Assembly (NCBI GenBank): GCA_019739215.1
Contig: JAHHDR010000031.1
Span: forward strand, 1-64,000
Origin: Rhizobium sp.
GTDB lineage: Bacteria; Pseudomonadota; Alphaproteobacteria; Rhizobiales; Rhizobiaceae
Reading direction: 5' to 3'
DNA: 64,000 nt
How positions within the stretch are numbered: the stretch's first letter is position 1; every line of letters starts with the position of its first letter. The position numbers and the translations under genes were made by a program. Below the pieces are notes generated by a model that did not search any database, was not told where the DNA came from, and saw nothing but the letters and a program-made list of their open reading frames with translations. Below are positions 10,486-19,801 of this stretch, piece after piece.

Positions 10486-11805
10486 ATGGTCACTGAAATG
10501 GCGGACGGGGAAGCCACGGAGAATACCGCGGCAAAGGCCAGGGCGCCGTCGGTCCGCCCATTCTCTTCGTTCGAGAGAATGGTAGCGCTGCGCTATCTGA
10601 GGCCGCGCCGCAAGGAAGCGTTCATCTCGGTCATTGCCGGATTCTCATTTTTCGGCATCATGCTGGGCGTTGCGACCTTGATCATCGTCATGGCCGTCAT
10701 GAACGGTTTCCGTACCGAACTGATCACCCGGATCCTTGGCATCAACGGCCATATGATTGTCCAGCCGATCGATGGCGTGCTGGATGATTATGCCGCGCTT
10801 TCGGACAAGTACCGCAAGGTCGAGGGCGTTCGGGACGCGATCCCGCTGATCGAAGGTCAGACGCTCGCCTCCGGCAAAGCCGGCGCCGGCACCGGTGCGC
10901 TGGTCAGGGGTGTGCGCGCCGACGACATGACGCGCCTGAAAATGGTCGCCGACAACATCCAGCAGGGCGATCTCGTCGGTTTCGCCGCGGGTGAGGGCGT
11001 CGCGATTGGCAGCCGCATGGCAGCCAATCTGGGGCTTTCCGCCGGTGATACGATCACGCTGATTTCCCCAGAGGGCGACGTCACCCCGATGGGCGTCAAT
11101 CCGCGCGTAAAGTCCTACAAGGTCTCGGCCATCTTCGAGATCGGCATGTCGGAATATGATGCCTCGATCATCTTCATGCCGTTCGAGGAGGCTCAACTTT
11201 ATTTCAACCAGGACGGCATTGCGCAGTCGATCGAGGTTTTTCTCGATCATCCAGAGGCCATCGACGAGATGCGGCCGAAACTTGAGGCCGCCTCGGAACG
11301 CTCGATCTTCATCACCGACTGGCGCCAGCGCAACCGCACCTTCTTTTCGGCACTGGCCGTCGAGCGCAACGTCATGTTCATGATCCTGACGCTGATCGTG
11401 CTGGTCGCCGCGCTCAACATCATATCCGGCCTCATCATGCTGGTGAAGGACAAGGGCACCGACATCGCGATTCTGCGGACCATGGGTGCGACATCGGGCT
11501 CCATCATGCGAATCTTCTTCATGACGGGTGCGACGATCGGCGTGGTGGGAACCTTTGCGGGCGTCGCGCTCGGGGTTCTCGTCTGTCTGAATGTGGAGAG
11601 CATCAGGCAGTTCTTTTCATGGCTCTCGGGAACGACGATCTTCAACCCCGAACTCTACTTCCTGAGTCAGCTTCCTGCCGAAATGAATGCCGGCGAGACC
11701 GTCAGCGTGGTGATCATGACGCTGAGCCTGTCCTTCCTCGCAACGATCATTCCCGCGTGGCGCGCTTCCCGCATCGATCCGGTGCAGGCGCTGAGATATG
11801 AGTGA
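10486..11805 (+). CDS. lolC: Lipoprotein-releasing ABC transporter permease
   Basis: Inner-membrane permease that extracts outer-membrane lipoproteins for LolA, with LolD as ATPase. After a charged cytoplasmic tail there is [20 protein letters not shown], the LolC/E N-terminal signature, the first membrane helix ([19 protein letters not shown]), a large MacB-like periplasmic domain, and three C-terminal helices starting [36 protein letters not shown] and [19 protein letters not shown]; it ends [12 protein letters not shown] 10486 is chosen because GGAG lies 5 bp upstream; TTG 10471 overlapping proS and ATG 10498 are alternatives. Alphaproteobacteria usually have a single LolC/E-type permease, which probably dimerises. 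Confidence 0.92.
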   Translation: MVTEMADGEATENTAAKARAPSVRPFSSFERMVALRYLRPRRKEAFISVIAGFSFFGIMLGVATLIIVMAVMNGFRTELITRILGINGHMIVQPIDGVLDDYAALSDKYRKVEGVRDAIPLIEGQTLASGKAGAGTGALVRGVRADDMTRLKMVADNIQQGDLVGFAAGEGVAIGSRMAANLGLSAGDTITLISPEGDVTPMGVNPRVKSYKVSAIFEIGMSEYDASIIFMPFEEAQLYFNQDGIAQSIEVFLDHPEAIDEMRPKLEAASERSIFITDWRQRNRTFFSALAVERNVMFMILTLIVLVAALNIISGLIMLVKDKGTDIAILRTMGATSGSIMRIFFMTGATIGVVGTFAGVALGVLVCLNVESIRQFFSWLSGTTIFNPELYFLSQLPAEMNAGETVSVVIMTLSLSFLATIIPAWRASRIDPVQALRYE

Positions 11806-12494
11806 CATGGCCGAAACCGAAATCCTGAAGATCGACAATGTATCGCGTCACTATGGCGAGGGCGAAACGCGTCTCGACATCCTGAAAGACACCAGTTTCA
11901 CACTGCGCAAGGGCGAAATTGTCGGGTTGGTGGCGCCTTCTGGAACCGGCAAGTCGACGCTTCTGCATCTCGCGGGTCTGCTGGAGCGACCGGATGAGGG
12001 GGAAGTTTTCATCAACGGGGCCAGCTGCGGGCAACTCTTGTCGACGCGGACCGCACGTCGATCCGCCGCATGGAGATCGGCTTCGTCTACCAGTTCCATC
12101 ACCTTCTGCCGGAATTCTCGGCACTCGAGAATGTCATTGATGCCGCAGATGATCGCCGGTCTTTCGTCCGCGGAGGCCGCGGAGCGCGCTCAGCAATTGC
12201 TGGAATATCTCCGTGTCGGCCATCGCTCCGAACATCGGCCGGCGGAACTATCGGGCGGGGAACAGCAGCGGGTCGCGATTTGCGCGCGCCGTGGCCAATG
12301 CCCCCCTGCTGCTTCTGGCGGACGAACCGACCGGCAATCTCGACCCGGTGACGGCACACTATGTCTTCGAGGCACTGGAGGCCCTGGTCCGCCAGTCGGG
12401 ACTTGCGGCACTGATCGCAACCCACAATCACGAGCTCGCATCGCGGATGGACCGTCGGGTCACACTGTCCGAAGGCAAGGTCGTCGAGGTCTGA
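11798..12494 (+). CDS. lolD: Lipoprotein-releasing ABC transporter ATPase (three frameshifts)
   Basis: ATP-binding subunit driving lipoprotein release with LolC. ATG overlaps the lolC stop (ATGAGTGA). Motifs: [18 protein letters not shown] start, Walker [20 protein letters not shown]-loop region [19 protein letters not shown], signature [11 protein letters not shown], Walker [14 protein letters not shown] and H-switch [10 protein letters not shown]. The frame breaks at about 12036 (two surplus bases), 12133 (surplus T in GTCATTGATG) and 12284 (surplus T in GCGATTTGCGCG). With them removed, a normal protein of about 230 aa ends EGKVVEV. Every catalytic motif is intact, so I treat it as functional. 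Confidence 0.92.
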
Positions 12495-12500
12495 GGCGGC

Positions 12501-13077
12501 TTACTTCAGCTTGAAGCGCTGTTCCACACTCGTCGTCTTCTTGGAATTGGTGTCGTTGAAACACATATTTGAGGACGTAGTCCTCCCGCCGGGGACGGCA
12601 GAGACAATCGAGCGACAGCGGGGGTGAAGATCTCGAAGAGTGGCTCACGGGCATCGATCTTGAAGTTTCCGAACGCCTTCTGCTCGGCGAGAAGCTCGCC
12701 TCCGGGGTTTCGGAGCTCGAAATCCACCGTGAACGCGCTGGTCACGCCTGCACCATCGGCGATCCAGGCGAGCCCGATCGGCTCGGCATAGGTGATCAGC
12801 GACGAGCCGGCCGGAAACTCGTTGCTCGCCACACGGTCATAAGCTGCCGAACATCAGCGGCTTCTCGCTGACGAAAAAAGGCCTTGCGAATGTCGAAGGG
12901 AATGCCCGCCGAGGCCGCTGCCAGCGACTGGCGCATCTTGTCATAGGCCGCCGGTCCGTCACCTTTCGCAATCAGACCTTCCGCTTCCTCGGCAAGCTTC
13001 GCCACCTCGCCAGCATGAGCGAAAGAGGCCGTGAGCAACGGCAGCGACAGCATGACCACCCGCGCGATTGCCAGCAT
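12501..13077 (-). CDS. Secreted protein of unknown function (four frameshifts)
   Basis: Not recognised. ATG at 13077 has an AAAGGTGAACGG ribosome site. The first 22 residues are a clear signal peptide ([20 protein letters not shown], cleavage near AHA-GE). The mature part starts with an alpha-helical stretch [20 protein letters not shown], then FDIRKAFF. Surplus bases near 12880, 12842, 12620 and 12556 break it; with them removed one 190-aa frame reads [39 protein letters not shown] and ends [12 protein letters not shown]. 577 bp minus four equals 191 codons. The repeated clean repair supports a real exported protein. Tail-to-tail with lolD, 6 bp apart. Confidence 0.7.
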
Positions 13078-13163
13078 CCGTTCACCTTTCAGAATCACCA
13101 CATAACAGAGATTAGACGCTGGTGCTGGAGTGAGGGTCAAGAACGGCGACGCTCAACATTTCG

Positions 13164-14162
13164 TCACCTGGCTGTTGAAAGGACGTTCCGCAACCAGTCG
13201 GATGCGGCTGCCGCGACCGGCTCGGTCGTCGCTGGCGACATGGCGTCACCGGCCAGCACATGGCGGGATGGATCCTCCACGCCCTGGACTTCGAGAAGCT
13301 TCCACGAGCCGCCCCATCGCGCAGCAATGCCGCGGGTGATCGCCGGATCGACCACCGCGTCGTCGGGCGAGATCAGGAACAGTGCCGGGGTGCCAATCTG
13401 TTCGACCGGAGCATTGACAGCGAGCCTGACCGTCTCCGCCATCGGCAGGATAGCCTCCACCGGGTACGTCGTCGTCCAGTAGAGCCGCTGGAGATGGCTC
13501 TGGGGCTCGAAGCTGCGGGTCTCGCCGAGAACGAGGCGGGATATCTCGCGGGCAAAGGGCAGCGTCAGCAGCGAGGCACCGAAAGCCCGCACGCCGAAAT
13601 TCGGCGAGCACAGGATCACGGCCTCGATGCGGTCCCGAAAGGCTGGTTGCGCAAGCGCCCAGGTGGTCAGCGCGCCGCCCGTCGACGTGCCCATGATCAC
13701 GACCCTGTCACCCAGCCGTTCGCCGATCGCAAGCGCCTCGGCAAAGTCGTTCACCCAGGCATTGACGCTGGCATCCGCCATCGGTCTCGTCGTCGTGCCG
13801 TGTCCGGCCAGGCGCGTGAAATAGAGATTGGCGCCCATCTCCGCGGCAATGAGGTCGGGCAGCGGACGCATCTCGCCCGGCGACGCCGAGAAGCCATGGA
13901 TATAGACGATGGCGATCGGCGTCTTCGCCTTCGTCGACGGATCTGCCCAGACAATGTCCTTGTGCTGGTTTGGCTGAATGCCGGCAACCTTCGCTTCCGA
14001 GCTCTCGAGGTAGTCGTCGAGATCGGCACCGATCGCTTTCGGGTCAAAGGTGATCCTGGTATCCACGGGCGTTCGCGGCCCGAGCAGCCATGCTGCGCCC
14101 AGCAGCAGGACAAGGCAGACAAGGGCGATCGCGATGGGAAAAAGGATTTTAGGCGCCCTCAT
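13164..14162 (-). CDS. Membrane-anchored alpha/beta hydrolase
   Basis: A 332-aa alpha/beta-hydrolase. N-terminal helix ILFPIAIALVCLVLLLGAAW (residues about 5-25) is an uncleaved anchor or signal, putting the domain in the periplasm. Catalytic features: oxyanion HG in VYIHGFSASPGEMRPLPDL, nucleophile elbow GTSTGG (Ser near residue 160), acid Asp in LISPDDAVVDPA, and His in EDPSRHVLAGD near the end. The pattern resembles carboxylesterases and monoacylglycerol lipases; the substrate cannot be told. Stands 86 bp upstream of the secreted unknown on the same strand, so the two may be co-transcribed. Confidence 0.8.
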   Translation of the reverse strand: MRAPKILFPIAIALVCLVLLLGAAWLLGPRTPVDTRITFDPKAIGADLDDYLESSEAKVAGIQPNQHKDIVWADPSTKAKTPIAIVYIHGFSASPGEMRPLPDLIAAEMGANLYFTRLAGHGTTTRPMADASVNAWVNDFAEALAIGERLGDRVVIMGTSTGGALTTWALAQPAFRDRIEAVILCSPNFGVRAFGASLLTLPFAREISRLVLGETRSFEPQSHLQRLYWTTTYPVEAILPMAETVRLAVNAPVEQIGTPALFLISPDDAVVDPAITRGIAARWGGSWKLLEVQGVEDPSRHVLAGDAMSPATTEPVAAAASDWLRNVLSTAR

Positions 14163-14260
14163 CTCTCAATGCCTCCCCGCGTCCGCAGTCTCGGGCGCGA
14201 GGATATGATAGCATGCGAATGAGGCTTCCTTGCCCGAAATCACTGTGCTAGACGCATTCT

Positions 14261-14578
14261 ATGGCAGGATTTCTTTCAAAATTGTTTGGATTGGGTGGCG
14301 GCAGTGATTCCGCTGGATCTGGCGGCAAGGAACGCATGGAGCGGATCGGCGAATACGCCGTCTATGCGACGCCGATCAAGGAAGGTGGGCAGTGGCGCCT
14401 GGCCGGCCGCATCGAACATGATGCAGCCGAAGGGGTGATGGTCCGGCGGTTTATTCGCGCCGATCTGTTTTCCAGCCAGGACGACGCGATCGAGACCACG
14501 TTCCGCAAGGCAAAACAGATCATCGACCAGCATGGCGCGACGCTGTTCGGCGATGGCGCCGCCGATCGCACCGTGTGA
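14261..14578 (+). CDS. HlyU family protein
   Basis: A 105-aa cytoplasmic protein. Starts MAGFLSKLFGLGGGSDSAG (glycine/serine-rich linker), then a compact domain with EYAVYATPIKEGGQWRLAGR, GVMVRRFIRADLFSSQDDAI and KAKQIIDQHGATLF. This matches my recollection of the HlyU-like family (PF10115), named after a Vibrio haemolysin regulator. However there is no evident DNA-binding helix-turn-helix, so a regulator role should not be assumed. Divergent from the alpha/beta hydrolase with a 98-bp shared upstream region. Confidence 0.75.
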   Translation: MAGFLSKLFGLGGGSDSAGSGGKERMERIGEYAVYATPIKEGGQWRLAGRIEHDAAEGVMVRRFIRADLFSSQDDAIETTFRKAKQIIDQHGATLFGDGAADRTV

Positions 14579-14590
14579 CCCCGTAGGGGC

Positions 14591-14612
14591 AAGGCGCCCG
14601 GGCGCCTTCTAT
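14591..14612 (+). terminator. GC-rich palindromic terminator after the HlyU-like gene
   Basis: AAGGCGCCCGGGCGCCTT is a perfect 18-bp palindrome starting 13 bp after the stop codon, followed by CTAT. The T tract is short, so its strength is uncertain. Confidence 0.5.
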
Positions 14613-14710
14613 CGCCCTGTCAGGTCATCTCCAGAGCCCTTGGGCCTTCAGCAACCCGATACCGGTTTCGCACGCGCCCGGGGCCAGCCCGAGCGCGGCA
14701 TGTGACGTCC

Positions 14711-15478
14711 TTAGCCCAGGTAATCCGGTTCCTGCCGTTCGAGCAGCGTCTTGAGGTCGGCCAGGTGTCGTTCGGCCTGGCCTGGATAGTCCTCGATTTC
14801 CTGCGCCACCTTCTCGGCGACCTCGTCCGATAGAACGCGAAGTTTCTGGCCAGTCTGCAGCGCCTTGATATAGGTCTCCGCGGCGCGCTCGAAATAATAC
14901 ATCCGGTTGAACGTGTCGGCGACGGACTTGCCGATCACCAGCACGCCGTGACTGCCCATGATCATCACCTTGTGTTTCGGGTCCTTGAGCAGACGCGCGC
15001 AACGTTCACCTTCGTCCTCGAAGGCAAGCCCGCCGTAATTCTCGTCGATGACGTAGCGGCCGAAGAAGGTGGCGCAATTCTGGTCGATCGGCAGCAGGCG
15101 GGAATCGGCGAGTGAAGCGAGGACTGTGGCATGGATCGAATGGACATGCATGACGCAGCGTGCATGCGGCAGGTGCCGGTGGATCGAGCCGTGAAGGCCC
15201 CATGCGGTCGGATCCGGGGCGTCGGGCTGGTCCATGGTCTGCGGATCATTGGCGTCGAGCAGCAAAAGCGAGGATGCCTTGATCAGGGAGAAATGCACCT
15301 GGTTCGGGTTCATGAGGAACCGCGTGCCCTCGTCGTTGACGGCGAGCGAGAAGTGGTTGGCCACGGCTTCGTGGAGATTGAGCCGTGCCGTCCAGCGAAA
15401 GGCAGCCGCGAGGTCGACGCGTTCCTGGTAGTGGGGCAGGTTGGTCAGTTTTCCGATCGGTGCGATGCTAGCGCTCAT
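14711..15478 (-). CDS. Class II aldolase/adducin family protein
   Basis: A 255-aa cytoplasmic protein with a strong AAAGGAGAG ribosome site. Fold landmarks: NHFSLAVNDEGTRFLMNP near residue 42 (phosphate-binding loop with N and S), the metal-site HVHSIHATVLASL near 110 (two of the zinc histidines), and MIMGSHGVLVIGKSVADTF near 170 (third histidine). Members include fuculose-phosphate aldolase, ribulose-phosphate epimerase-like enzymes and adducin heads; the residues do not decide the substrate here. It precedes nothing obviously linked; cpdB lies upstream on the same strand 100 bp away. Confidence 0.85.
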   Translation of the reverse strand: MSASIAPIGKLTNLPHYQERVDLAAAFRWTARLNLHEAVANHFSLAVNDEGTRFLMNPNQVHFSLIKASSLLLLDANDPQTMDQPDAPDPTAWGLHGSIHRHLPHARCVMHVHSIHATVLASLADSRLLPIDQNCATFFGRYVIDENYGGLAFEDEGERCARLLKDPKHKVMIMGSHGVLVIGKSVADTFNRMYYFERAAETYIKALQTGQKLRVLSDEVAEKVAQEIEDYPGQAERHLADLKTLLERQEPDYLG

Positions 15479-15577
15479 ATGGTCTCTCCTTTGGGTGGGG
15501 GAGGATGCGCCGGCCCGGCAGTCCGGTCAATGCAGGCGGCCACCAGCCGGGCCGCCGCCTGCGCAAATTATTCGGGG

Positions 15578-17560
15578 TCAGAGGGCGATCCGGAATTTTG
15601 CAAAGCCTTCGGCACCCTCGCCGGCATCCTCGATCTTGACGCTCTTGACGTCGCCGATGAATTCCCGCGCCTTCGGTCCGGTCTCGAACACAACCGTGGT
15701 CCCCGGCATGGCGGAGAATTTCCAGTTGGCATCCGCCGACGGATTGATCGTGCCTTGCTGGATGATGAAGCGGACCAGCACGTCGCGGTTTGTGTCCGGC
15801 GCGACCAGCACCACCTTGTCGTCCTTGATGTCGGGGAAATTGCCGCCGCCGCCGGCGCGGTAATTGTTGGTCGCGACGAGGAATTTCTGTGCGGGATCGA
15901 CCGGTTTTCCATCGAAGCTGAGGTTCTTGATGCGGCTCGAACCCGCATTCACGACATTTCCGTCCTTGTCGTATCTCGGCTTCTGGCTGAGATCGATCTC
16001 GTAGGTCACGCCGTCGATGACGTCGAAGTTATAGGACGGGAAGGCGGTGTTGATCAGTTCTGCATCCCTGGTGCTAGCCTCGACCTGGTTGAAGATGCCG
16101 GCCGACATTTCCAGCCAGTTCTTCACCTGGTCGCCGGTAATGACCACGGCGCGAAGCGTGTTGGGATAAAGGTAGAGGTCGGCGACATTCTTGATCGCCA
16201 CGTCGCCCACCGGCACATTGGTGTAATACTCTGCGCCACCGCGGCCGCCGGCCTTGAAGGGCGCCGCCGCCGACAGGATCGGCAGGTCGCTATACTCCGA
16301 GTTCTTCATCAGGTCCCGGACATACCAGGTCTGGGCCTGGCTGACGATCTGCACCGAGGGATCGTCGGCGACCAGCGCGAAATAGGAGTAGAGCGGCGCC
16401 GATGTCTTTCCGACCGGACGCCTGATATAGGCGAGGGTGGCCTCGTGTTCTTCCTTGACCGCGGCGAGCACCTCCGGCTTGTCGGCCACGTCGGCGACCA
16501 CCTTCCTGTCATCGCGGTGGTAGATCCCGCGGGCTTCGGTGGTGAAGTCCACCACTTTCCACTTGCCTCCGTCCTGTTCGATGAGCAGGTCGATCAGGCC
16601 GAGATGCGAGCCCCAGAAGCCGCCCATGACCGTCGGCTTGCCCTGGAGCGCGCCCTTGACCGGATCGACCCCCGCAATGCCGTCCCAGGTCTTCGGACCG
16701 GGGAAGACGAGATGCTGGTGGCCGGTGAAGATCGCATCGATCCCGTCCACGCCGGCAAGATAGAGCGAGGCGTTCTCCATGCGCTCCTTCTCGCCCGTCG
16801 CGTCGATGCCGGAATGCGAGAGCGCAATCACGATATCGGCACCTTCTTCCTTCATCTGCGGCACCCAGGCGCGGGCCGCCTGCACGATGTCGCGGGTGTT
16901 GGCCTTGCCTTCCAGGTTCTTGGAATCCCACACCATGATCTGCGGAGGCACGAAGCCGATAAAGCCGACCTTGACCTTGTGCTGCGCGCCGGCGCCATCC
17001 GTGATCGTCTTCTCGACGATGACATAGGGCTTGATGAACAACTCGTCTTGCCGCCCATCGGCCGCAAGCTGGCCCTTGGTCAGGTTCGCGCAGACGTAAG
17101 GGAAGTTCGCGCCCTTGGTCGTGTTGAACAGGAAGTCGAGGCCGTAGTTGAATTCGTGATTGCCGAGCGTGCCGCAGTCGTAACCGAGCGTGTTCATCGC
17201 CTTGATGACCGGATGGATGTCGCCGTCCTTCATACCGCGCTCATAGGCGATAAAGTCGCCGAGCGGATTGCCCTGGAGGAAATCGCCGTTGTCGATCAGC
17301 ATCGAGTTGCCGGCTTCGGCGCGGATGGTGTCGATGATGGTTGCCGTGCGCGACAGGCCGAGCTTGTCGTCGCGCGCATCGGCATAATAATCGTAAGGGT
17401 AGACCGCGACATGGATGTCAGTCGTCTCCATGATGCGGAGATGCGCCTGGTTGGCGGCCGCATGGACTGCGAAAGGATGCAGCACGACCAGCGCCGAGGT
17501 GGCGGCCATTCCCTTCAGGAGTGAGCGGCGGGTGGAATTGATATCCGGCAGTCTGGTCAT
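15578..17560 (-). CDS. cpdB: Periplasmic 2',3'-cyclic-nucleotide phosphodiesterase / 3'-nucleotidase
   Basis: A 660-aa exported metallophosphoesterase that dephosphorylates extracellular nucleotides to feed on phosphate and nucleosides. N-terminal twin-arginine signal STRRSLLKGMAATSALVVLH, cleavage near AVHAAANQ. Metal motifs: ETTDIHVAVYPYDYY (D-x-H), NGDFLQGNPLGDF (GD), LGNHEFNYGLDFL (GNHE), ALSHSGIDATG, and FTGHQHLVFPG (GHxH). The C-terminal 5'-nucleotidase domain holds GDVAIKNVADLYLYPNTLR and NYRAGGGGNFPDI. Length and the tyrosine-rich N-terminal site fit CpdB rather than UshA. RBS AAAGGAAATGTC. Single-gene unit with a 375-bp upstream region. Confidence 0.9.
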   Translation of the reverse strand: MTRLPDINSTRRSLLKGMAATSALVVLHPFAVHAAANQAHLRIMETTDIHVAVYPYDYYADARDDKLGLSRTATIIDTIRAEAGNSMLIDNGDFLQGNPLGDFIAYERGMKDGDIHPVIKAMNTLGYDCGTLGNHEFNYGLDFLFNTTKGANFPYVCANLTKGQLAADGRQDELFIKPYVIVEKTITDGAGAQHKVKVGFIGFVPPQIMVWDSKNLEGKANTRDIVQAARAWVPQMKEEGADIVIALSHSGIDATGEKERMENASLYLAGVDGIDAIFTGHQHLVFPGPKTWDGIAGVDPVKGALQGKPTVMGGFWGSHLGLIDLLIEQDGGKWKVVDFTTEARGIYHRDDRKVVADVADKPEVLAAVKEEHEATLAYIRRPVGKTSAPLYSYFALVADDPSVQIVSQAQTWYVRDLMKNSEYSDLPILSAAAPFKAGGRGGAEYYTNVPVGDVAIKNVADLYLYPNTLRAVVITGDQVKNWLEMSAGIFNQVEASTRDAELINTAFPSYNFDVIDGVTYEIDLSQKPRYDKDGNVVNAGSSRIKNLSFDGKPVDPAQKFLVATNNYRAGGGGNFPDIKDDKVVLVAPDTNRDVLVRFIIQQGTINPSADANWKFSAMPGTTVVFETGPKAREFIGDVKSVKIEDAGEGAEGFAKFRIAL

Positions 17561-17935
17561 GACATTTCCTTTCGAAGGTTCTTGTCGAAGGCAAGGATTG
17601 GCCTGTTATCCGCTACGCGCCTTTCATGACGGATTTTTTACCGTTTGATAAAAGCTGCTGGACGCAGCATTGGCAAGTCCGTTGGCGGGCCGCTGCGACA
17701 CCCCCATCTAGCGGCGACGGGGCGGCGCCGGAGAGGCAACGGGCGCGACCCCCAATTCGTCGCCGAATTTCTGATGAAAACTCATATTTCTCCCTTAATT
17801 CATATTTTAACCATTTGCCCGAACCTCCGCCTCACAGCTGGGTGGGGCCATGACGTGCTCGCGATGCGTCGGGATCACACCGCGCAGGGGCTGGATGGCA
17901 AGAATTCCAGTTTTCCTCATTGAAGCGAGATTTGT
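17561..17935. other. 375-bp divergent intergenic region between cpdB and a chemoreceptor
   Basis: No coding potential I trust. Holds the upstream regions of both divergent genes: an AT-rich block near 17631-17655 (GATTTTTTACCGTTTGATAAA) nearer cpdB with a GCTGC/GCAGC inverted pair (17654-17668), and an AT-rich block near 17775-17815 nearer the chemoreceptor. I looked for a PHO-box-like repeat for cpdB and could not convince myself of one. Confidence 0.5.
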
Positions 17936-19747
17936 ATGAAAAAGCTCCGGATTGCGCATCAGCTCTTCGTGCTGGTGGGAACGTTGATGGCGGCCTTTGC
18001 CGTCGCGGTCTATCTCCAGCTCACGTCATTTACCCAGGATATCTACCGCGAGCGCTTCGACATGCTGCGGACCCAGGTCGAGTCTGCGGTCTCCCTGCTT
18101 GACCAGTACAACGAACGCGTCAAGGCGGGCGAAATGACGCTCGAGGCGGCGCAGGCCGAGGCCTACCGGGTTCTCGCCAGGGCGAAATACGAGCCGAATG
18201 GCTATCTCTTCGGCAACGACTACGACGTCGTGATGAAACTGCACCCCAATGCCAAGCTGATTGGCAAGAGCATGTCCGATTCCGTCGACAAGAATGGCGT
18301 GCGCTTCAGCTACGACATGACCCGTGTCGGCCGCAACGGCGGCGGCATCACCTATTATGATTGGGGCAAGCCCGGCCAGCCGGAGGATGTGACCTTCCTC
18401 AAGGCGGCCTACTCGCTCGCCTATGAGCCCTGGAAGATCGTGGTCGGCACGGGTGTCTATATCGACGACCTGCAGGCACAGGTCCGGGCGACCGTGATCA
18501 AGGCACTCGCCGCGTGCGGGGCACTGTTCCTGCTCGGGCTGGGGATCGCCTTCTACGTGATCCGCGGCATCACCAGACCGTTGTCCGGTGTCCACGACGC
18601 GCTCGGCGCCGTTGCCGACGAGAACACTGGCGTCATCGTGCCGCATAGCGAATGGACCAACGAGATCGGCCAGATGGCGCGCGCCACTGTTGCCCTCCAG
18701 GAGAAGGTTCGCGAACGTCACGCCGCCGCAGACCGTGAAGCCGCCCAGCAACGGGAGATCGAAGGCGAGCGCGCGAAGAACCTACGCGACCGCGAGCAGG
18801 AGTCGGTGTCGCAGAGCCATGCCGTGTCGTCGATCGGACGCGCCCTGGAAACGCTGGCGCAGGGCGACCTCACCGCGCGCTGCGGCGATCTAGGCCCGCA
18901 TTATGCCGGCCTGCGCGACAATTTCAACGATGCGCTGTCCCGCCTGGAAGCGGCGATGGCGAAGGTCAGCGCCAAGGCCGGCGACATCTCGATGAGCAAG
19001 GAGGAGATCCGCCGAGCGTCCGGTCAGCTCTCGCAGCGCACCGAGCAGCAGGCCGCGAACCTCGAGGAAACGTCGGCCGCCCTGGAGGAACTGGCGGTCA
19101 CGGTGCGACAGACCGCCGACGGCGCCCATGAGGCGAGCCAGCGCGTGCAGGCCGTCAGCGCCGAAGCCAGCCGCAGCGATGGCGTGGTTACCCAGGCGAT
19201 CAGTGCGATGAGCGGTATCGAGCAATCGTCGGCCGAGATCTCCAAGATCATCGGCGTGATCGACGAAATCGCCTTCCAGACCAACCTGCTGGCCTTGAAC
19301 GCCGGCGTCGAGGCGGCGCGTGCCGGCGAGTCCGGCAAGGGCTTTGCCGTGGTCGCCCAGGAGGTGCGCGAACTGGCCCAGCGCTCCGCCGCCGCCGCCA
19401 AGGAGATCAAGGACCAGATCGCCCGCTCTTCCGGCCAGGTCGACAACGGTGTTCGCCTCGTCGGTGAGGCCGGAGAAGCCCTCAAGCGCATCTCCGAACA
19501 GGTCAAGGCGGCCACCGAGATCGTCGGCAAGATCGCCCACAGCGCCTCCGAGCAGGACACGACGCTGCGTTCGATCGCGTCGTCGATCAACCAGCTCGAC
19601 GCGGCGACCCAGCAGAACGCAGCCATGGCGGAGGAAACCACCGCCGCCGCCGAATCGCTTGCCCACGACACCGACGAACTTGTCGGCCTGATCCGCGCCT
19701 TCCAGGTCGGAAGCATCGTCACGGCCCAAGGGCGCCGCGCAGCCTAG
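17936..19747 (+). CDS. Methyl-accepting chemotaxis protein with single Cache sensor
   Basis: A 603-aa transmembrane chemoreceptor. TM1 residues about 8-28 (LFVLVGTLMAAFAVAVYLQL); periplasmic domain to about 188 with the sCache_2 hallmark EPNGYLFGNDYDVVMKLHPN, GGGITYYDWGKPGQP and LAYEPWKIVVGTGVYIDDL, suggesting a small organic-acid ligand; TM2 about 192-212; HAMP with RGITRPLSGVHDALG. The signalling tip reads [20 protein letters not shown], followed by [19 protein letters not shown]. No CheR-binding pentapeptide at the C-terminus (ends QGRRAA). Isolated from any che cluster here. Followed by a strong terminator facing the lrp-type gene. Confidence 0.93.
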   Translation: MKKLRIAHQLFVLVGTLMAAFAVAVYLQLTSFTQDIYRERFDMLRTQVESAVSLLDQYNERVKAGEMTLEAAQAEAYRVLARAKYEPNGYLFGNDYDVVMKLHPNAKLIGKSMSDSVDKNGVRFSYDMTRVGRNGGGITYYDWGKPGQPEDVTFLKAAYSLAYEPWKIVVGTGVYIDDLQAQVRATVIKALAACGALFLLGLGIAFYVIRGITRPLSGVHDALGAVADENTGVIVPHSEWTNEIGQMARATVALQEKVRERHAAADREAAQQREIEGERAKNLRDREQESVSQSHAVSSIGRALETLAQGDLTARCGDLGPHYAGLRDNFNDALSRLEAAMAKVSAKAGDISMSKEEIRRASGQLSQRTEQQAANLEETSAALEELAVTVRQTADGAHEASQRVQAVSAEASRSDGVVTQAISAMSGIEQSSAEISKIIGVIDEIAFQTNLLALNAGVEAARAGESGKGFAVVAQEVRELAQRSAAAAKEIKDQIARSSGQVDNGVRLVGEAGEALKRISEQVKAATEIVGKIAHSASEQDTTLRSIASSINQLDAATQQNAAMAEETTAAAESLAHDTDELVGLIRAFQVGSIVTAQGRRAA

Positions 19748-19768
19748 TTCCGCACCGACGCGACTGTC

Positions 19769-19799
19769 AGGGGCCGCAGTCAATCCTGCGGCCCCTTTG
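19769..19799. terminator. Bidirectional terminator between chemoreceptor and Lrp-type gene
   Basis: Perfect 11-bp stem AGGGGCCGCAG / CTGCGGCCCCT with a TCAATC loop, followed by TTTGCG. It lies 21 bp after the chemoreceptor stop and 3 bp beyond the end of the convergent regulator gene, so it can serve both. Confidence 0.8.
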
Positions 19800-19801
19800 C
19801 G

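Noticed and set aside
13260..14222. 320-codon plus-strand frame opposite the alpha/beta hydrolase
   Set aside because: Shadow of the hydrolase gene, whose GTSTGG nucleophile and other catalytic residues are clear.
14261..14578. HlyU-like protein as a DNA-binding regulator
   Set aside because: No helix-turn-helix is visible; the name comes from one founding member, so I kept the family name without the function.
15131..17524. 797-codon open frame on the plus strand
   Set aside because: It lies opposite the class II aldolase and cpdB genes, whose motifs are unmistakable; high-GC genes commonly leave the antisense frame open. No ribosome site and Arg/Asp/Val-rich composition.
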